Positions 31,560 to 43,394 of a stretch of DNA of 64,000 bases are shown here, in pieces. A program made the position numbers and the translations under genes. Position 1 is the stretch's first letter. Each line of letters opens with the position of its first letter. The stretch spans positions 7,490,001 to 7,554,000 of the forward strand of contig NC_077240.1 of the NCBI RefSeq assembly GCF_947179165.1. Direction: 5' to 3'. This DNA comes from Solanum dulcamara. Taxonomy: Eukaryota > Streptophyta > Magnoliopsida > Solanales > Solanaceae. The notes under the pieces were generated by a model that saw nothing but the letters and a program-made list of their open reading frames with translations, searched no databases and was not told the origin of the DNA.

Positions 31560-33353
31560 TCACCAATAGTCACCACACGAGCATTTCCCATCCTCAAAGC
31601 GATGAAATCGATTGTTATCCCTCAGTATAATTACTTTTTTGGTGCACTTTGAAATTATCTTTATTGCATTGTGACAATCGCCACATACACGCAAGTTTTT
31701 CATAACTCTAATAGGCCTTTCGGGTGGAAAGGTGATAAGTGCAAAAGCAATGGCTAGTCTTTCACTGTGATGCCTGATAGTCTCACTCTTTTCCAGGCCA
31801 CCAACCTGTTGCAACACATAATTTGTGTCCGCAACATACCCAGCTTGCTCCATGTAATCACCTAATTCATCCAACTTTTCATATATCTCCTTAGACTTTG
31901 AGTGAGACCTATCTCCAGCAGCAAATGTGTGTACTTTATTTCCCTCCTCAACCCAACTCAAACCAGTTTCCTTTTTCACACCTCTGTCTCTGAGCATCTT
32001 CCTAGCTTTGGCAGCCTCTTGATATCTACCAGCAGCAGCATATGCGTTGGACAGTAGCACATGTACGCCTGAGCTAACAGGACCTAACTCAAGGAGCCTG
32101 TCCGCCACATAAGCTGCCAATTCAGTGTTCCTGTGGATTCTACAGCCAGTCAACAAAGCTCCCCAAACAGATTCTGTTGGTTGCATTGGCATCTTCTCAA
32201 TAACTTGAACTGCCTCTTGTAATTTTCCAGATCGGCCGAGACAGTCCACAAGGGAAGCATAATGTTGATCCCCTGGCTCAACTCCATGCTTCTTCATTAA
32301 ATCAAAGTAAAATTTCCCTTCGGCAACCAGCCCAGCATGGCTACAAGCATATAGCACACATAAAAAGGTAATAAAATTTGGCTTCATTCCAATACCCTCC
32401 ATTTCTTTAAACAAGCCAAATACCTTTTTTGTGTGCCCGTGCTGAGCACAAGCAATCAACATCGCATTCCACATCCCTAAATTCCTAACTTGAACCTCAT
32501 TAAAAACACGATAAGCACCTTCAACAAGACCACACTTGGAGTACAATGATATCAGGGCACTCCCAATAAAGGTCGATGAATCATAGCTAGTTTTCAAGCA
32601 CAAACCGTGTATTTGCTTCCCTAATTCAAGCAAGGTGGAATTCCCACACACCCGAATCACACTGGAAAAGGTAAAGTCATTGACATCCAAACCTTCACAT
32701 AAAGCAAGCTTGAAAAGCCTCAAAGCTTCCTCATCCTCAGCCATTTGAGCATACCCATATATCATTCCACTCCAAGAAACCACATTTCTTTCAGGCATTT
32801 GATCAAACACTTTCCGAGCAATCTCAATCTCTCCGCATTTGGCATACATATCGACCACAGAACTCCCCACAAACACATCAGAGTGAAACCCAATTTTGAA
32901 TGCAAAGCAATGAATGGATTGGCCAATACGATAATCAGAAAGAATCCCACAGGCTTTGGTTGCACAAGGGAAAATATGATCATCTGGCCTTACCCCATTA
33001 TGCAACATTTCCCGAAAAAATTGTAAAGCAAGAATTGGTTGTTCATTTTGGGAAAGAGAAGAGATAACTGAACTCCAAGTAGTGGAAGACTTGAAATGGG
33101 TTTCATGGAAAACTAGTATGGAATCAATTGGGCGTTGGAGCTTTGAGTAGAAGTTGATTAAGTGGTGTGAAACAAGTGGGATTATTTGAATGCCTGATTT
33201 GATAATGTGAGCATGTAAAGCTAGCCCTTTTGGTAAGGACCTTGATTGGGTTAGGTACAAGAGATTGTTGCATATGGCTCTGTAAATGAGATTAAAATTG
33301 TGGATGTTTTGTGAAAGGTGCTGGGTTGTTTCTTGAACAACTGGGTAGTTCAT
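31560..33353 (-). CDS. MEF1: DYW-type PPR RNA-editing factor (MEF1-like)
   Basis: One intronless ORF of 597 residues. Tandem P-L-S pentatricopeptide motifs run from about residue 40 to 400 (for example VDMYAKCGEIEIARKVFDQM, ISLYSKCGLVEGAYRVFNEV). E-type motifs follow (VWGALLTGCRIHRNTELAAY, LLSNAYAAAGRY). The DYW deaminase domain forms the C-terminus: it has the HSERLAIAF (HxE) and CGDCHNAIK (CxxCH) zinc-site motifs, and ends GKCSCGDYW. All zinc and catalytic residues are present, so it should be able to deaminate. From memory it closely resembles Arabidopsis MEF1 (At5g52630), an editing factor of mitochondrial transcripts; the ortholog call needs a tree. No strong targeting peptide is obvious. 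It lies between the two YTH copies and shares their strand. Confidence 0.9.
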   Translation of the reverse strand: MNYPVVQETTQHLSQNIHNFNLIYRAICNNLLYLTQSRSLPKGLALHAHIIKSGIQIIPLVSHHLINFYSKLQRPIDSILVFHETHFKSSTTWSSVISSLSQNEQPILALQFFREMLHNGVRPDDHIFPCATKACGILSDYRIGQSIHCFAFKIGFHSDVFVGSSVVDMYAKCGEIEIARKVFDQMPERNVVSWSGMIYGYAQMAEDEEALRLFKLALCEGLDVNDFTFSSVIRVCGNSTLLELGKQIHGLCLKTSYDSSTFIGSALISLYSKCGLVEGAYRVFNEVQVRNLGMWNAMLIACAQHGHTKKVFGLFKEMEGIGMKPNFITFLCVLYACSHAGLVAEGKFYFDLMKKHGVEPGDQHYASLVDCLGRSGKLQEAVQVIEKMPMQPTESVWGALLTGCRIHRNTELAAYVADRLLELGPVSSGVHVLLSNAYAAAGRYQEAAKARKMLRDRGVKKETGLSWVEEGNKVHTFAAGDRSHSKSKEIYEKLDELGDYMEQAGYVADTNYVLQQVGGLEKSETIRHHSERLAIAFALITFPPERPIRVMKNLRVCGDCHNAIKIISKCTKKVIILRDNNRFHRFEDGKCSCGDYW

Positions 33354-33393
33354 CGCAATGCTTATATTGAAAGAGAGATGATGTGAGTTGTGA

Positions 33394-33403
33394 CTATATA
33401 TAG
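33394..33403 (-). promoter_or_regulatory. Putative TATA box of the MEF1-like gene
   Basis: The palindromic ctatatatag lies about 41 bp upstream of the MEF1-like start codon. A TATA box here would imply a very short leader. The duplicated MADS fragment begins only about 40 bp further upstream (33441), so sequence beyond the core promoter comes from another gene. Confidence 0.45.
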
Positions 33404-33440
33404 TTGTTCAATACCAAACTCATTTCTTTCAGTAAATTTA

Positions 33441-33562
33441 CAGTAATAATCAATTGACATATGTAGCTCCAACAATTCTGTAGCCAACTCCATGCATGAT
33501 GATGCCAAGTGCTATGCCCCAAATGCAACAATCTTTGGAGGGATAACGAGCGAGATGAGAAA
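33441..33562 (+). pseudogene. Duplicated 3' end of MADS gene
   Basis: About 120 bp match the 3' coding end of the MADS gene (28026-28153): taataatcaattgacata, gctccaacaattctg, ccaactccatgcatgatgat, tatgccccaaatgcaaca. An in-frame tag (ctgtagcca for ctgcagcca) and an extra base (caatctttggaggg) show it does not encode protein. It has no start and no MADS domain. It marks the left edge of the second duplication unit. Confidence 0.85.
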
Positions 33563-33589
33563 GCAATTTTTTTATTATTATTTTTGGTA

Positions 33590-33790
33590 AATATACATGT
33601 TAAATGTATAAATACAGAATTTACATATACTCACCGTGTTAACATATTGACAAGCGAATATACAAACAAAAATATTCATAGCAAACGAAACTATATCTAT
33701 GGAGAGTAATTAGGCAAACTAAAACTAAGGAGCATAATTAAGATACTTATAATAGTTATTTGTAAAATTTCAACGTACTGCATGGTTTAT
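33590..33790. mobile_element. Degenerate MITE-like insertion
   Basis: The segment caaactaaaactaaggagca followed by taattaagatac resembles one arm of the MITE at 61630-62052 (caaactatagctatggagca, taattaatgtat). It lies between the MADS fragment and the start of the YTH duplication, and could explain why unit 2 has about 400 bp more there than unit 1. Ends are approximate. Confidence 0.4.
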
Positions 33791-34288
33791 TAAGAAAAGA
33801 AGCGTTTGTCAACAGTAGAAATTTTAGGATGCATGGGGCAACTCGATTCTTGATTTCGCTGGAAATCTTCCTTCAGCTAACAACTTTCACACAGAACTGG
33901 CTTTATTTCATGGATTCCAACTAGCTTATCAGCGACATTATATGCCACTGGAAATTTAATCTGGACACAAAGTTGAGATAAAAGTGACTTAACATTTCTT
34001 ACAAAGGTCTTCTGCATGACTGTACATCCTTGATCACTGAGCCCTTGGTGGAGCAAAACAAAGTGACAAATGACCTTGCAAAACACGGACGCACAGCCGT
34101 GGCCATTGGTTAATCCCCTTCTCTAAATGGCAATATGATCATGTAATAGATAGCGCTCCCTGTATTACCTTTCCTTAGATAATATGATAGAAATCCTTAG
34201 ACCATAAGAAAAAAATTGGAAGGAAAAAGAAGCCTAACATCAATTGTTACTAGTGTTTCCTCCAATATCTGATATGGCCAATTTCCTA

Positions 34289-37200
34289 GTCACTTGAAAC
34301 AATGCCGATTGAAACTGCCAAACCAAAGATGTATACTCCGGAAAAATTTGGATGCAGGATTCCAGAAATCCCCTCAGCCAGAGTCATAGTAATATGGTGA
34401 CAAAGTGATAATATAATAGTAGAAGTTAATATTAAGCTCCATCATCAAAATAAAGTAAAGCTAGACTGGGAGATGGAGGTCAACTTTTTCTTTAACATTA
34501 TCAATACTGCAATAATCTAAAACAAAAGTAGAGATCTTTTGAAAGTAAACAAACATTGCAAAGTCAATAGAAAAGAAACAGAACCCTTTTCTTTTCTTAA
34601 AGATGAGGCAAAACTAAGTGACTAGTAAGTAAATGCCATCCCAAAAGCCCAGACAGCAGCGGGAGGAGTGTATGCCTATAAAGCTAATTAAACACAAAAA
34701 GAAGAAACAAGGACTCATTTTGATGCTTCAGGACTACCTAGTCATAAAATGCCTCTTGGAGGCAACCTATGATTCAGACACTACTTTTGAATGGCCTTGA
34801 ATTAATTGATAGGTTTTTGGTGAGAGAAACTAGAGATGCAGTTGGATCAGCAGAGTTGGTCTTCAGCTCCTCCTCAAGTACCTTGTCTCCTCCTTTGAAT
34901 TGCTTCTGCACCATATCAACATTAAATTATAACATATTTTGATTTCACTACAAATGTTGTCGCAACAATTTTTTTCTTATTAAGTAAACAGAAATATCTG
35001 AGACATGAAGTATCCAATTAAAGCTGCACTAAAAAGTTGATTATCTAAACGCACAAGATGGAGAAACTCACAAGACTAGACTGGCATTCTTGAATACACA
35101 TCGTTCCATTATGTGTAAGTATAATAAATGAGTGAGTTTTAAGTCTGATAGCTCGAAATCTGTAATAGTTGCATCAGTTCGCAGTATAGATTTTAGTCAA
35201 TAACTGACATTTTCTTCTAGATGACACCTATTGATTACTTTACAAATTTTCTTTGGTCAGAAACGTTTTACAACTTACAAAGCACAGCAATAATGATAAC
35301 TACCTAAGCACTTGATATCACAAAAAATAATTTTTTTGGTCGGAAACCTTTTATAACGCACTCAAAACTTGTGTAACGGGATAATTTGATTCATGAATAC
35401 TTTTAGAAATATCATTTTCTCATTCTAACAGTTTGATGAAGTGTTTGGAGGAAAAAGTTACCAACCAAGATAGTGTTTCACTTGGTTGGTTGCCAGCAGA
35501 GCATGCTCCACACATGAGAAATTGAAAAAGAGAGGTTTCCATATTGCCTCTTGGTGCTCTCTCTGTAAATGAAACTGAGGAAACCAACAACCACCCGTTC
35601 CTCCATTGCAGAGTGAACACACAATTATGGAACCTTTTTCTGGGACTAACACATACAGAATGGATTATGACTGAGCATACAGCAGTTCTACATAGTTGCT
35701 GGATCAGTAGAGGGGGGGGGAGAAAATCTAAGAAAAAGTGATGGGAGTATAATACCATAATGCATTGGTGGTCTGTTTGGAAAGAAAGAAATAGCAGATG
35801 CTTTGAAAACAAGGCTAATTCAATAGAGAAAGTCAAATCTTGACTACTTTCAATTTTTGGTGCAAAGAAGAAGGGATAGAAGAAGCTGCTGCACAAATTT
35901 GGATTTTACAGGCACTTTGTAATCTATTAGTCTTTTTGTTTTCTCTTGTTGGGAACCAATTTTTGGACTTTGGAGGTCTCCAGCATATCCTTAATGCTGA
36001 GGAATACCACTTTTATCTTTCTCAAAAAAAAAAAAAAGTTTGATAAATTGTCTAATTTAAAGTGAAGAATAGCTACTATAACTTTTTTATGAAGTGTGTG
36101 GTACAAACATACACAAGTGTCCACAGCTTTTAAGGAAACATGAGGTATCTTGGCTAAAATGCAGAGCTGCATCACTTTTTGAAGATTATATAAATGCACA
36201 AGGAGGAGAAACTCACAAGAGAATCAGCTTTCTCGAATACATCAGCTTGAATAGCTGGTTTTGAACTCCTTTTAGCCTTGAGCAATTTCTCACGCTTCTC
36301 ATAGAAGTTGAAATCATCCAATATAGATGTCTTCTCTGAATAACTCTTAAGTATGTTAAGCATTTCCAAACCTTCCTTCAACCCAATCTGGAATGACAGC
36401 ATCCTCATTAGATCTCAACTTATAATTAAGAATCGACACGGGAATTGAGAGGTGGGAACATATTTACAGAGAAAACAGTAACTTCAAACTAATATTCTGC
36501 CATTCCAATCAGAGGCATAGACTGAACTAAATATTAAAACACCTTGTATAGGAATAGCCAAAAATGGTAAAGCAAAAACTGAACTATACCTCCTGAGTAT
36601 CTCTGCTATAGGTTACAGGTCTATTATCATTGTTTTCGAGGATGATGTGCCTGAACTGTGTGTTAGGGACATCTTTAACTATGTGCCACTTCAGTGGGAA
36701 GAACCCACTCCACTTATCAAGCTGCCAAAAGTCCATGTTTCTGTTGAAGTCAACCTGCCCAACCATCTCAGCTACACCTAAAAACTGTCCACTTCCATTA
36801 ACCTGAAAAATCAAGAGAAAAAACTCGAACTTTTATACTGAGCATCTATGTAAGACACGTCCACGCCCACAAATGGAAAAATCAAGTTCAGGTGTAATAA
36901 TTTCTCAGCAAAAGGAAAAAATACGAGACAGGATAACTTACAGAAAAGAAGAGGAACACTGGACAGCTTGAACCAGTACCAATTGCTTTAGCCTCAGCTT
37001 CAAGGAAGGCAGTGTCCAATTTCTTGTTTCCATTTGGAGTACTTGACCACACATCATATTTGACACACTTGTGAATATCATCTTCACTGTATGACTTGAT
37101 GATGTAAAACTTTGCATTATCGTACTGAGTCTTAAAATCCTCTTTGTTATACTTCTCCCTCTGAATAGTTGGCACAAGCTGATCCTCCTCAGCAGATGGT

Positions 37201-38417
37201 TTCGAAGGGACGCTTCTGCTGTTAGCGCGGGGGCCACGGGGTAACTCATTTGTTGCCTCAAACACACCATTTCTGGTAAAATTTCCCCGTGGTTTGACTC
37301 TGTAGTTCCCATTCCACATTCTACTGTTTGTTTGACAGTTGATGTTATCATAAGGCATGAAAAACCCTTGATTTTGACTGGTGTATGATGGATAGTCCCC
37401 AACCAGATGAAACCCCTTCATCAGGCCTCCGGACTGGACATCAGACTGACACTGCCAAGACAGGGATAAAACTTGTCAAGAGAAAAATGAGAGGAAACAA
37501 ACTCTTTCAAAGTCATCACAAGATAAAACAGTAAAAAATAAAAACTTAAAAGAGCCCTTTTCCATCTAAAGTGAAAGAAGACATTTTAGCATAGATGTTC
37601 CCATTCAACATTAGCAAAGAAAGCCATCTATATAGCGTCAACCTTCAGAGGAAAATTAAACAGACCTTGTTCACTGGATTGAAAGGCTGAGCTTGATGGA
37701 CAGACTTTGGCGGATTTGACATCGCAGTAGATGGTCGACTCTTTGGGTTAAAAAGTACCGCCGAGTTTTTGCTTGAGAAAGAACTATTTGTTTTTGTGGA
37801 ATTAAAACCATTTGACTTAACTGAACCATTTCGTCCAAAAGTTGATTTAACGTTCCCGGATTTGGGAGCAGCACCATTGGTGATATCAGCACAGTACGCC
37901 GAACCCCATGAATAACATGGCATGGAATCTGAACCATATGAGACAGGTTGCTGAAGATATCCAGACGATAGATAGGGCTGCTTCCCATCACCTCCCACAT
38001 ATCCAGCACTGTAAGGATTATAGCCAGGCATATAGTAGAGAAGGGAACCATTATCTGATTGAACACCCTGACAATCAACAGATTGTGTTTAAGTTATCAG
38101 ACAACAAAGCAATTTAAGATAACACACCCATTATTGAAGTAAAACCTACCGCATTAAAGTAAGCTTGCTCGTCTAACTGATTATAAGTCCCATTATATCC
38201 TGCAAAAAACAAATTCAAATTACACTATCATCCAACAAGTTATAGTTAATTGCAAGCAATCACATACATATCTACAGATCAAACTTTAATGAAGGAGTAA
38301 AGAAGCAGATAAAATAAAACAGTCAATCATGGCCCAAAACTCTATCAAACCACATCTATACTGTCCCACGATTGCATTCTTTGTTCCAGTAATAGTTCCG
38401 TCTACTTCTGCCAAATC
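34289..38417. repeat. Segmental duplication, unit 2
   Basis: Partner of 28470-31425. It contains the 3' two-thirds of the intact YTH gene plus a LINE insertion (35441-36036) and a 536-bp stretch (about 37123-37658) absent from unit 1. From 36454 to 37122 it appears identical to 30005-30673, while the remaining parts differ by scattered substitutions and indels. Confidence 0.9.
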
Positions 38418-40552
38418 CTCCTAGTCCTTTTTACATAAAATTCTTGGTAGCGTGGAGAACTACCTAATTCCTTACCCAGTATAAAGAGCTCAACACCCCT
38501 CCTCCCCCCACCCCCACTCCCACTCCCACCCCCACCCCCTAAAGCAGGGTTTCAATTGCTTGCTTTATATTTCTACTTCCATAAGCTTTATATTTACAAT
38601 GAATAGACAAAACAATAATTTGAAAATATCAAATGTGCCACAATTCATAAACAAGTATCAAAGGATGTAGGAATATCCCTCTAAAGAGTATTAATAAAAC
38701 ATGTCCTTAAGATGTAGTTTATCATAAGTCAGCCCTAGTACAATGTAACAAACTTGGGCTGATATGCATTCTTCTCGGCATCTGTGGCAACTCTGTCTGA
38801 GAAGCTCATCACCCTCAAGTTTGCCTACTACTTCACAATTAATGGAATGACAAGAAAACAGCAATGTCTTACAATATTTAGCTCTATTTATATTACACAA
38901 ACACACACTTCTCATAAAGTTAACAAGTTCCAACCAAGATTTTCCAATGCATTTATATAAGGAAAAGAATCATGTGGTGGCCATAATTAGTTTATGGCCA
39001 ATAAAAAAAGTTGTGGCATATTTTTTTCTATGGTCTTTCTCCAACATGAGTTAAATAGGAGCTGGTCCGAAAAGTAAAGGAACAATGACAAAACCAATTT
39101 AGTATCTAACCTGGGTAGTAGTAATCGCAATAGCTAGTAGGTGGATAATAAGCACCTTGCTCTGCAGCTGGTGGTTGATGAATTTCACCCTTGATGCCAG
39201 TCACAGCTCCCAAAGAAGACACCGAGTCAGAAGCTTTTCCATCTTTTTTTGAAACCTGTACATGTTTGTGTTTTACTGAAAATCAGAAAAGGAAAAATGA
39301 AGGAAAATGTCTGAAGTACATAAAATGAAGCAATGAGTGCTAGCATAAAATGATGATAGCATGATAATAATAAATATTGGTAAGAGAGCAGATGAGTGCT
39401 CCAGCGTAAAAACAAGCTCTACTAGTGGGAAAAGAGAAGTCGCCAGACTACCTACTGTCTTCCCTAATCCTTGACTTCCATACTTTCATATCTAGGTCAA
39501 ATACTTATCGGTGAGTTGAAGATGTGTCATGTCCTATGTAATCACCTCTCCTCAATTCTTTCTCGTTCTACCTCACCTCTCCTTAGACATATGAGGAACC
39601 TACATGCTATTTAGCAAAAATTAGTCACATACAGCAATCTTAATAACTATTTTTCCGGTAAAGTAACATATTTTTACATTCAACAATCTCAGGACCACAA
39701 ATATAGCATGTCACAATAAGAGAAAGAAATGAGTTGCAGCATACCAAATCCTTCTCAATCAGTTTGGTAGAGGAGTCAGATTTCAGTCCTGGAGCAACAG
39801 CTTCAGCTTGAAAAAGTTAAGTCATGACAAAATAGTCAATAGTATAATAAATCTGAGTTCAAGACTTGACAAAACAACTAGGTACGTACAAAAAGAAGAC
39901 ATTTTCAACTTGAAAATCCAGATTCTACATAGGGTGAGATAAATTCAAGCAGCATTATAGTCTATTTTAAAACAAGCGTTTATAGTCTTATACACAGTAG
40001 ACATTGGTTCATCACACATCTGATGCCAGCACATGCACCTAAATCTAGGGCAATAAATGTTTCCAATGATAGTATAATAATTTAGCATGTCCCTTTGCAA
40101 TTTCAATCCCCACATGGGAACTTGAGTAGATAAAAAAGGAAGAAAATAAGAGATCAAAGCTGTTTACTCAAACCGCCTTTTTTATTTTAATCGGGGATCA
40201 AAGCTGTTTACTGAAAATACATTTTGAAGTGTTCGGATTTCATAGATTCCACTATGGAAACTGTGGTTGGACACATCTTTGAGAATGAAAATTCATATAT
40301 TATTCCCAGTCGCTTCCCAACATTCTAAAATCTGCTCATTATCAAGAAAATCATACTGTGGAATAGTCCAGTCCTCAATTTCCAACCACATGACAGATAA
40401 AAAATTGGGACATTATACACATATTAAGAACCATGTCGCCAAAGATTTCAAGCATGTAATGAAGCAGCTAGAAAATGTATCAAACGACCCAAGAACATTG
40501 CAGACTCAAATATTAGCAGGATACGTTTTTCTATAATCTTTTCTCCAGCCAT
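34774..40552 (-). CDS. YTH-domain m6A reader (ECT family)
   Basis: Eight coding exons on the minus strand join in frame: 40525-40552, 39745-39806, 39111-39255, 38150-38199, 37666-38067, 36942-37451, 36590-36802, 36217-36387, with the stop exon 34774-34905 as the ninth. They give about 570 residues starting MAGEKIIEK. The N-terminal 380 residues are Tyr/Ser/Asn/Gly-rich and probably disordered ([29 protein letters not shown]), typical of plant ECT proteins. The YTH domain spans about residues 350-510. The aromatic-cage Trp residues are visible in [15 protein letters not shown] and in [17 protein letters not shown]. By family it binds N6-methyladenosine in cytoplasmic mRNA. Upstream non-coding exons are likely (40553-40580 and 41731 onward). 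Which ECT number it corresponds to is not determined. Confidence 0.9.
35441..36036 (+). mobile_element. 5'-truncated L1-type LINE in YTH intron
   Basis: The plus strand encodes the plant LINE zinc-binding C-terminus, with frame breaks: [18 protein letters not shown], then [20 protein letters not shown], then [12 protein letters not shown]. It ends in a 14-base poly(A) at 36024-36037. Flanks agtttgatgaa (35430-35440) and agtttgataaa (from 36037) form a target duplication with one mismatch. The same intron in the YTH pseudogene has the uninterrupted site near 29590 (ctaacagtttgataaattg). The insertion is antisense to the YTH gene. Confidence 0.9.
38496..38540 (-). other. G-quadruplex motif in YTH intron
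   Basis: The plus strand is an almost pure C tract (cctcccccca, cccccactcc, cactcccacc, cccaccccct). On the minus strand, which is the sense strand of the YTH gene, it gives at least six runs of 3-6 G separated by 1-3 bases. This matches the G3+N1-7 pattern several times over. It lies in the intron between 38199 and 39111. Confidence 0.85.
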
Positions 40553-41870
40553 TATCAAGCTTCAAAACCCAATTCCTGACCTGCGACCAATTGACAAAAT
40601 GCATAAGGTAAAAAGGTAACAGAAGCATTTGAGAAGAAATAATCATAAACAAATTCTTAATACTTAAAAAATGAGGTGAACAGTTTTAAGGAAACATAAT
40701 TGAGAGCTTCAAAATCTTGATATTAAGAAAAAAATTCTACTAGAAAAGAAGAAAACAACCCGAACAACCATGCAGACACGAATATCCTTCAGAGCACTTT
40801 GAATTAAACACATGCCTTACAATAATATGTAGACAAAGACAGACAATAAAATTATTCCGGGCCATGAACTTGTAGATAACAGAACAGATTAAAAAAAAAT
40901 CAAAAAACAAGAATTCATGCCTAAATATAAGGAAGAGAAAGATAGCCTATCAAATGTAATGTACAGAGAAAATAATGGCTTCCCTCACTTTATTATCCTA
41001 AATTACTAATAATTGACCAACAACGAAAAAGGGTGGACCTTATCTAGTTCCAAATGATTACCCCATAAAACAAGGGAAAAGAGAATATAGTCCCTCAATC
41101 TATACTAGTGTTTGTGCTTGACAACAACACAGAATATAGCAGCAAGCAAATAAGGGACAACAGATTCCAAAATAAAATCACACCATAAATAATAGGAAAT
41201 TTCCTGGAAAGAAATATCATGCTATAAAATAGACTAAACTAGGGTTGAAAATGAATCACCTAGAAAAATAAATTGAACACAACACAACACAAAAGCTTCG
41301 TCCATTGCATGTAATTTTCAGAACATGTGTGCACATAGAAAAAGCTACCACAAAACTTTTTCACCCAAATACAGAGAAGAAAAAGAACTAAAATCTCAAT
41401 AAAAATGAAAACCCATTTCAAATTTCAACCAACAGATGTATAACTGTCTGTGTATCCGTGTCAAAAACCCATGAAAGAAAAAAAAACCTTTTGCAGAAAA
41501 TCATGTGAAACCCAAAAAAATCTTTCAAAGAAAAAAGGTTCAGATCTTTCTTTATCATTTATTTTTGTATGTTGCGTAAAAAGCCCAACCAAAAAAACAC
41601 CTTTTCCCCTTAAAATCATATGAAACTAACAAAACCCAGATAAAATCTTCAACAAAAACAAACGTTAGAGATCTTTACAATATACAAAAAACAAATCAAG
41701 AAAATCAAGAAAACAAAGAAAAAAACTCACCTTATATAAGAAAATAAACAAAACCACCGATCCGGGTAACTGGAAAACCGCTATTAATGGAGAGAAGCGG
41801 TTTCCCTGTAGAGAAGGTTTTTGAGGGAAACGAAAGAGGAAGAATGAAGAGAGGACTGCGTGAGTGTATA
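40553..41870 (-). promoter_or_regulatory. 5' UTR exons, leader intron and promoter of YTH gene
   Basis: A splice acceptor (gtcgcag) at 40581 and a donor (ataag|gtgagt) at 41731/41730 predict a leader intron of about 1.15 kb. The first, non-coding exon would run upstream from 41731 to roughly 41870. The plus-strand ORF at 41787-41999 is not conserved and overlaps this leader in antisense. Confidence 0.5.
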
Positions 41871-42969
41871 ATAGGAGGCGTGGAGTGTAAAGGTACTGTG
41901 ACTAAAACCCTTAATTTTGATCTAACGGCTCATATTGGTTTCTTGATTTGGTGTCAACTGATCTCAGCCGTATATCTTATAGTCAATGACTGGTACTGAA
42001 GATTCTTTTTCTTTTTTTTTCAATTTGAATAATGGACGAGCACTATTTAGAAGAGTCCAGTAGTTTATTTAATTCTTTATAACAAAAAAAAAAAACTATT
42101 TTTTCTGTATTATTGAATTAGATATTTTAGAAAATTAAATTGGGTTCGGGATATTTGTTGAAAATATTAGGTTTGATTGTTAGTGGTAGTTGACATCTTT
42201 GTTTTTTCCCCTAAAATAAAAAAATTGGCTTTAATGAGAAAGCGGAATTGGCTTTGATTGTATTTGCATTAAGAATGAAAACTTGACATGTAATTTCAAA
42301 CATTCTTCATTATGCAATGCCATTTTTTGATAAATATCTCTATATATAGAATAGAAAGGGAATGTTTATATCAAGTTTAATTATATCACCAAAAAATATG
42401 ATATACTGAATGGGTTGTTTTTCTATTAATCAAAAAAATTTGAATATGAAAAATTTATTGATAGGAATCGATTTAATGAGATCCTACATGACATAAATTT
42501 AAATTGGTCAGAAAGTAATGTAGCTATCAAACACTAGATTGGATAATAAAAAAAAATAATTTTTTTAACTTATGTATTCAGAGCAAATACCTGCAATATT
42601 AGATTGAAAAGGTATTCTATATTGAATCAAATGTAAATAATATTATTAAAAAAAATGAAGGTGACAATAGAGTGATTTGACTTAGATCTGAAAAAATGAA
42701 TCAACTATGACAGTATGAATAAAAGACATCAAATATTCTAAGAAATACATGTGAACAATCAATTCATATATTAAAATTCATAGGTGTGGAATCATCTATA
42801 ATTATGGGATTGAAAGAATATAATGATACAGATAGATAATTAAGAAGTCTTGAATAAAGATAACACTGCATGAAATTCTCATTCACTTTATGCAACACTG
42901 TATAGGAGTATAATAATATTTTAAAATGCTTCAGTTAATATCGTTATATTCATTTTATAATTTATGATT
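41871..42969. other. Intergenic, no gene recognised
   Basis: AT-rich spacer upstream of the YTH gene. Nothing protein-like and no repeat I could name. Confidence 0.4.
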
Positions 42970-42978
42970 TGGGCCTCG

Positions 42979-43394
42979 TTGAAATTTACATAAATGTACT
43001 ACATTAAAAAAATATTTACCATTTATAGTAATAATTTTTTTTTCACTGAATACTTATAATACAATTTTAATATATATTAGCGAGAATAATTTATAAAATT
43101 CATATAATACAAGTTTTATTCATGGATAATATATTTATCACATATTTTAATACACTTATAATACATTCACATTGTATCAATTTCTTACTAAACAAATATA
43201 ATATATTTTAAAATACTTATAATACATTTATATTGCATGCATAATTCACTTTTAATACATAATAGATATATCATAATATTGTTATATATTGCTATAAATG
43301 GTAATAAATAAAAAATATCACTAAAATCAGTAATTATTTATTAAAAAGTATTTTACCTAGTAATTTTTCCATCTGTAAATGCGTAAGAGTCTTG
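42979..43394. mobile_element. Mutator-like MITE, family member 1
   Basis: About 400 bp align with the element at 60200-60601 over almost their full length (shared: cacttataatacatt, aatacaagtttta, gcataattcacttttaatac, tgctataaatggtaataaat). Exact 9-bp repeats tgggcctcg flank it at 42970-42978 and 43395-43403. The right end lies 24 bp beyond the homologous terminal repeat, so the boundary there is uncertain. No coding capacity. Confidence 0.7.

Noticed and set aside
41787..41999. 70-codon plus-strand ORF near the YTH promoter
   Set aside because: It overlaps the probable non-coding first exon in antisense and shows no recognisable domain.
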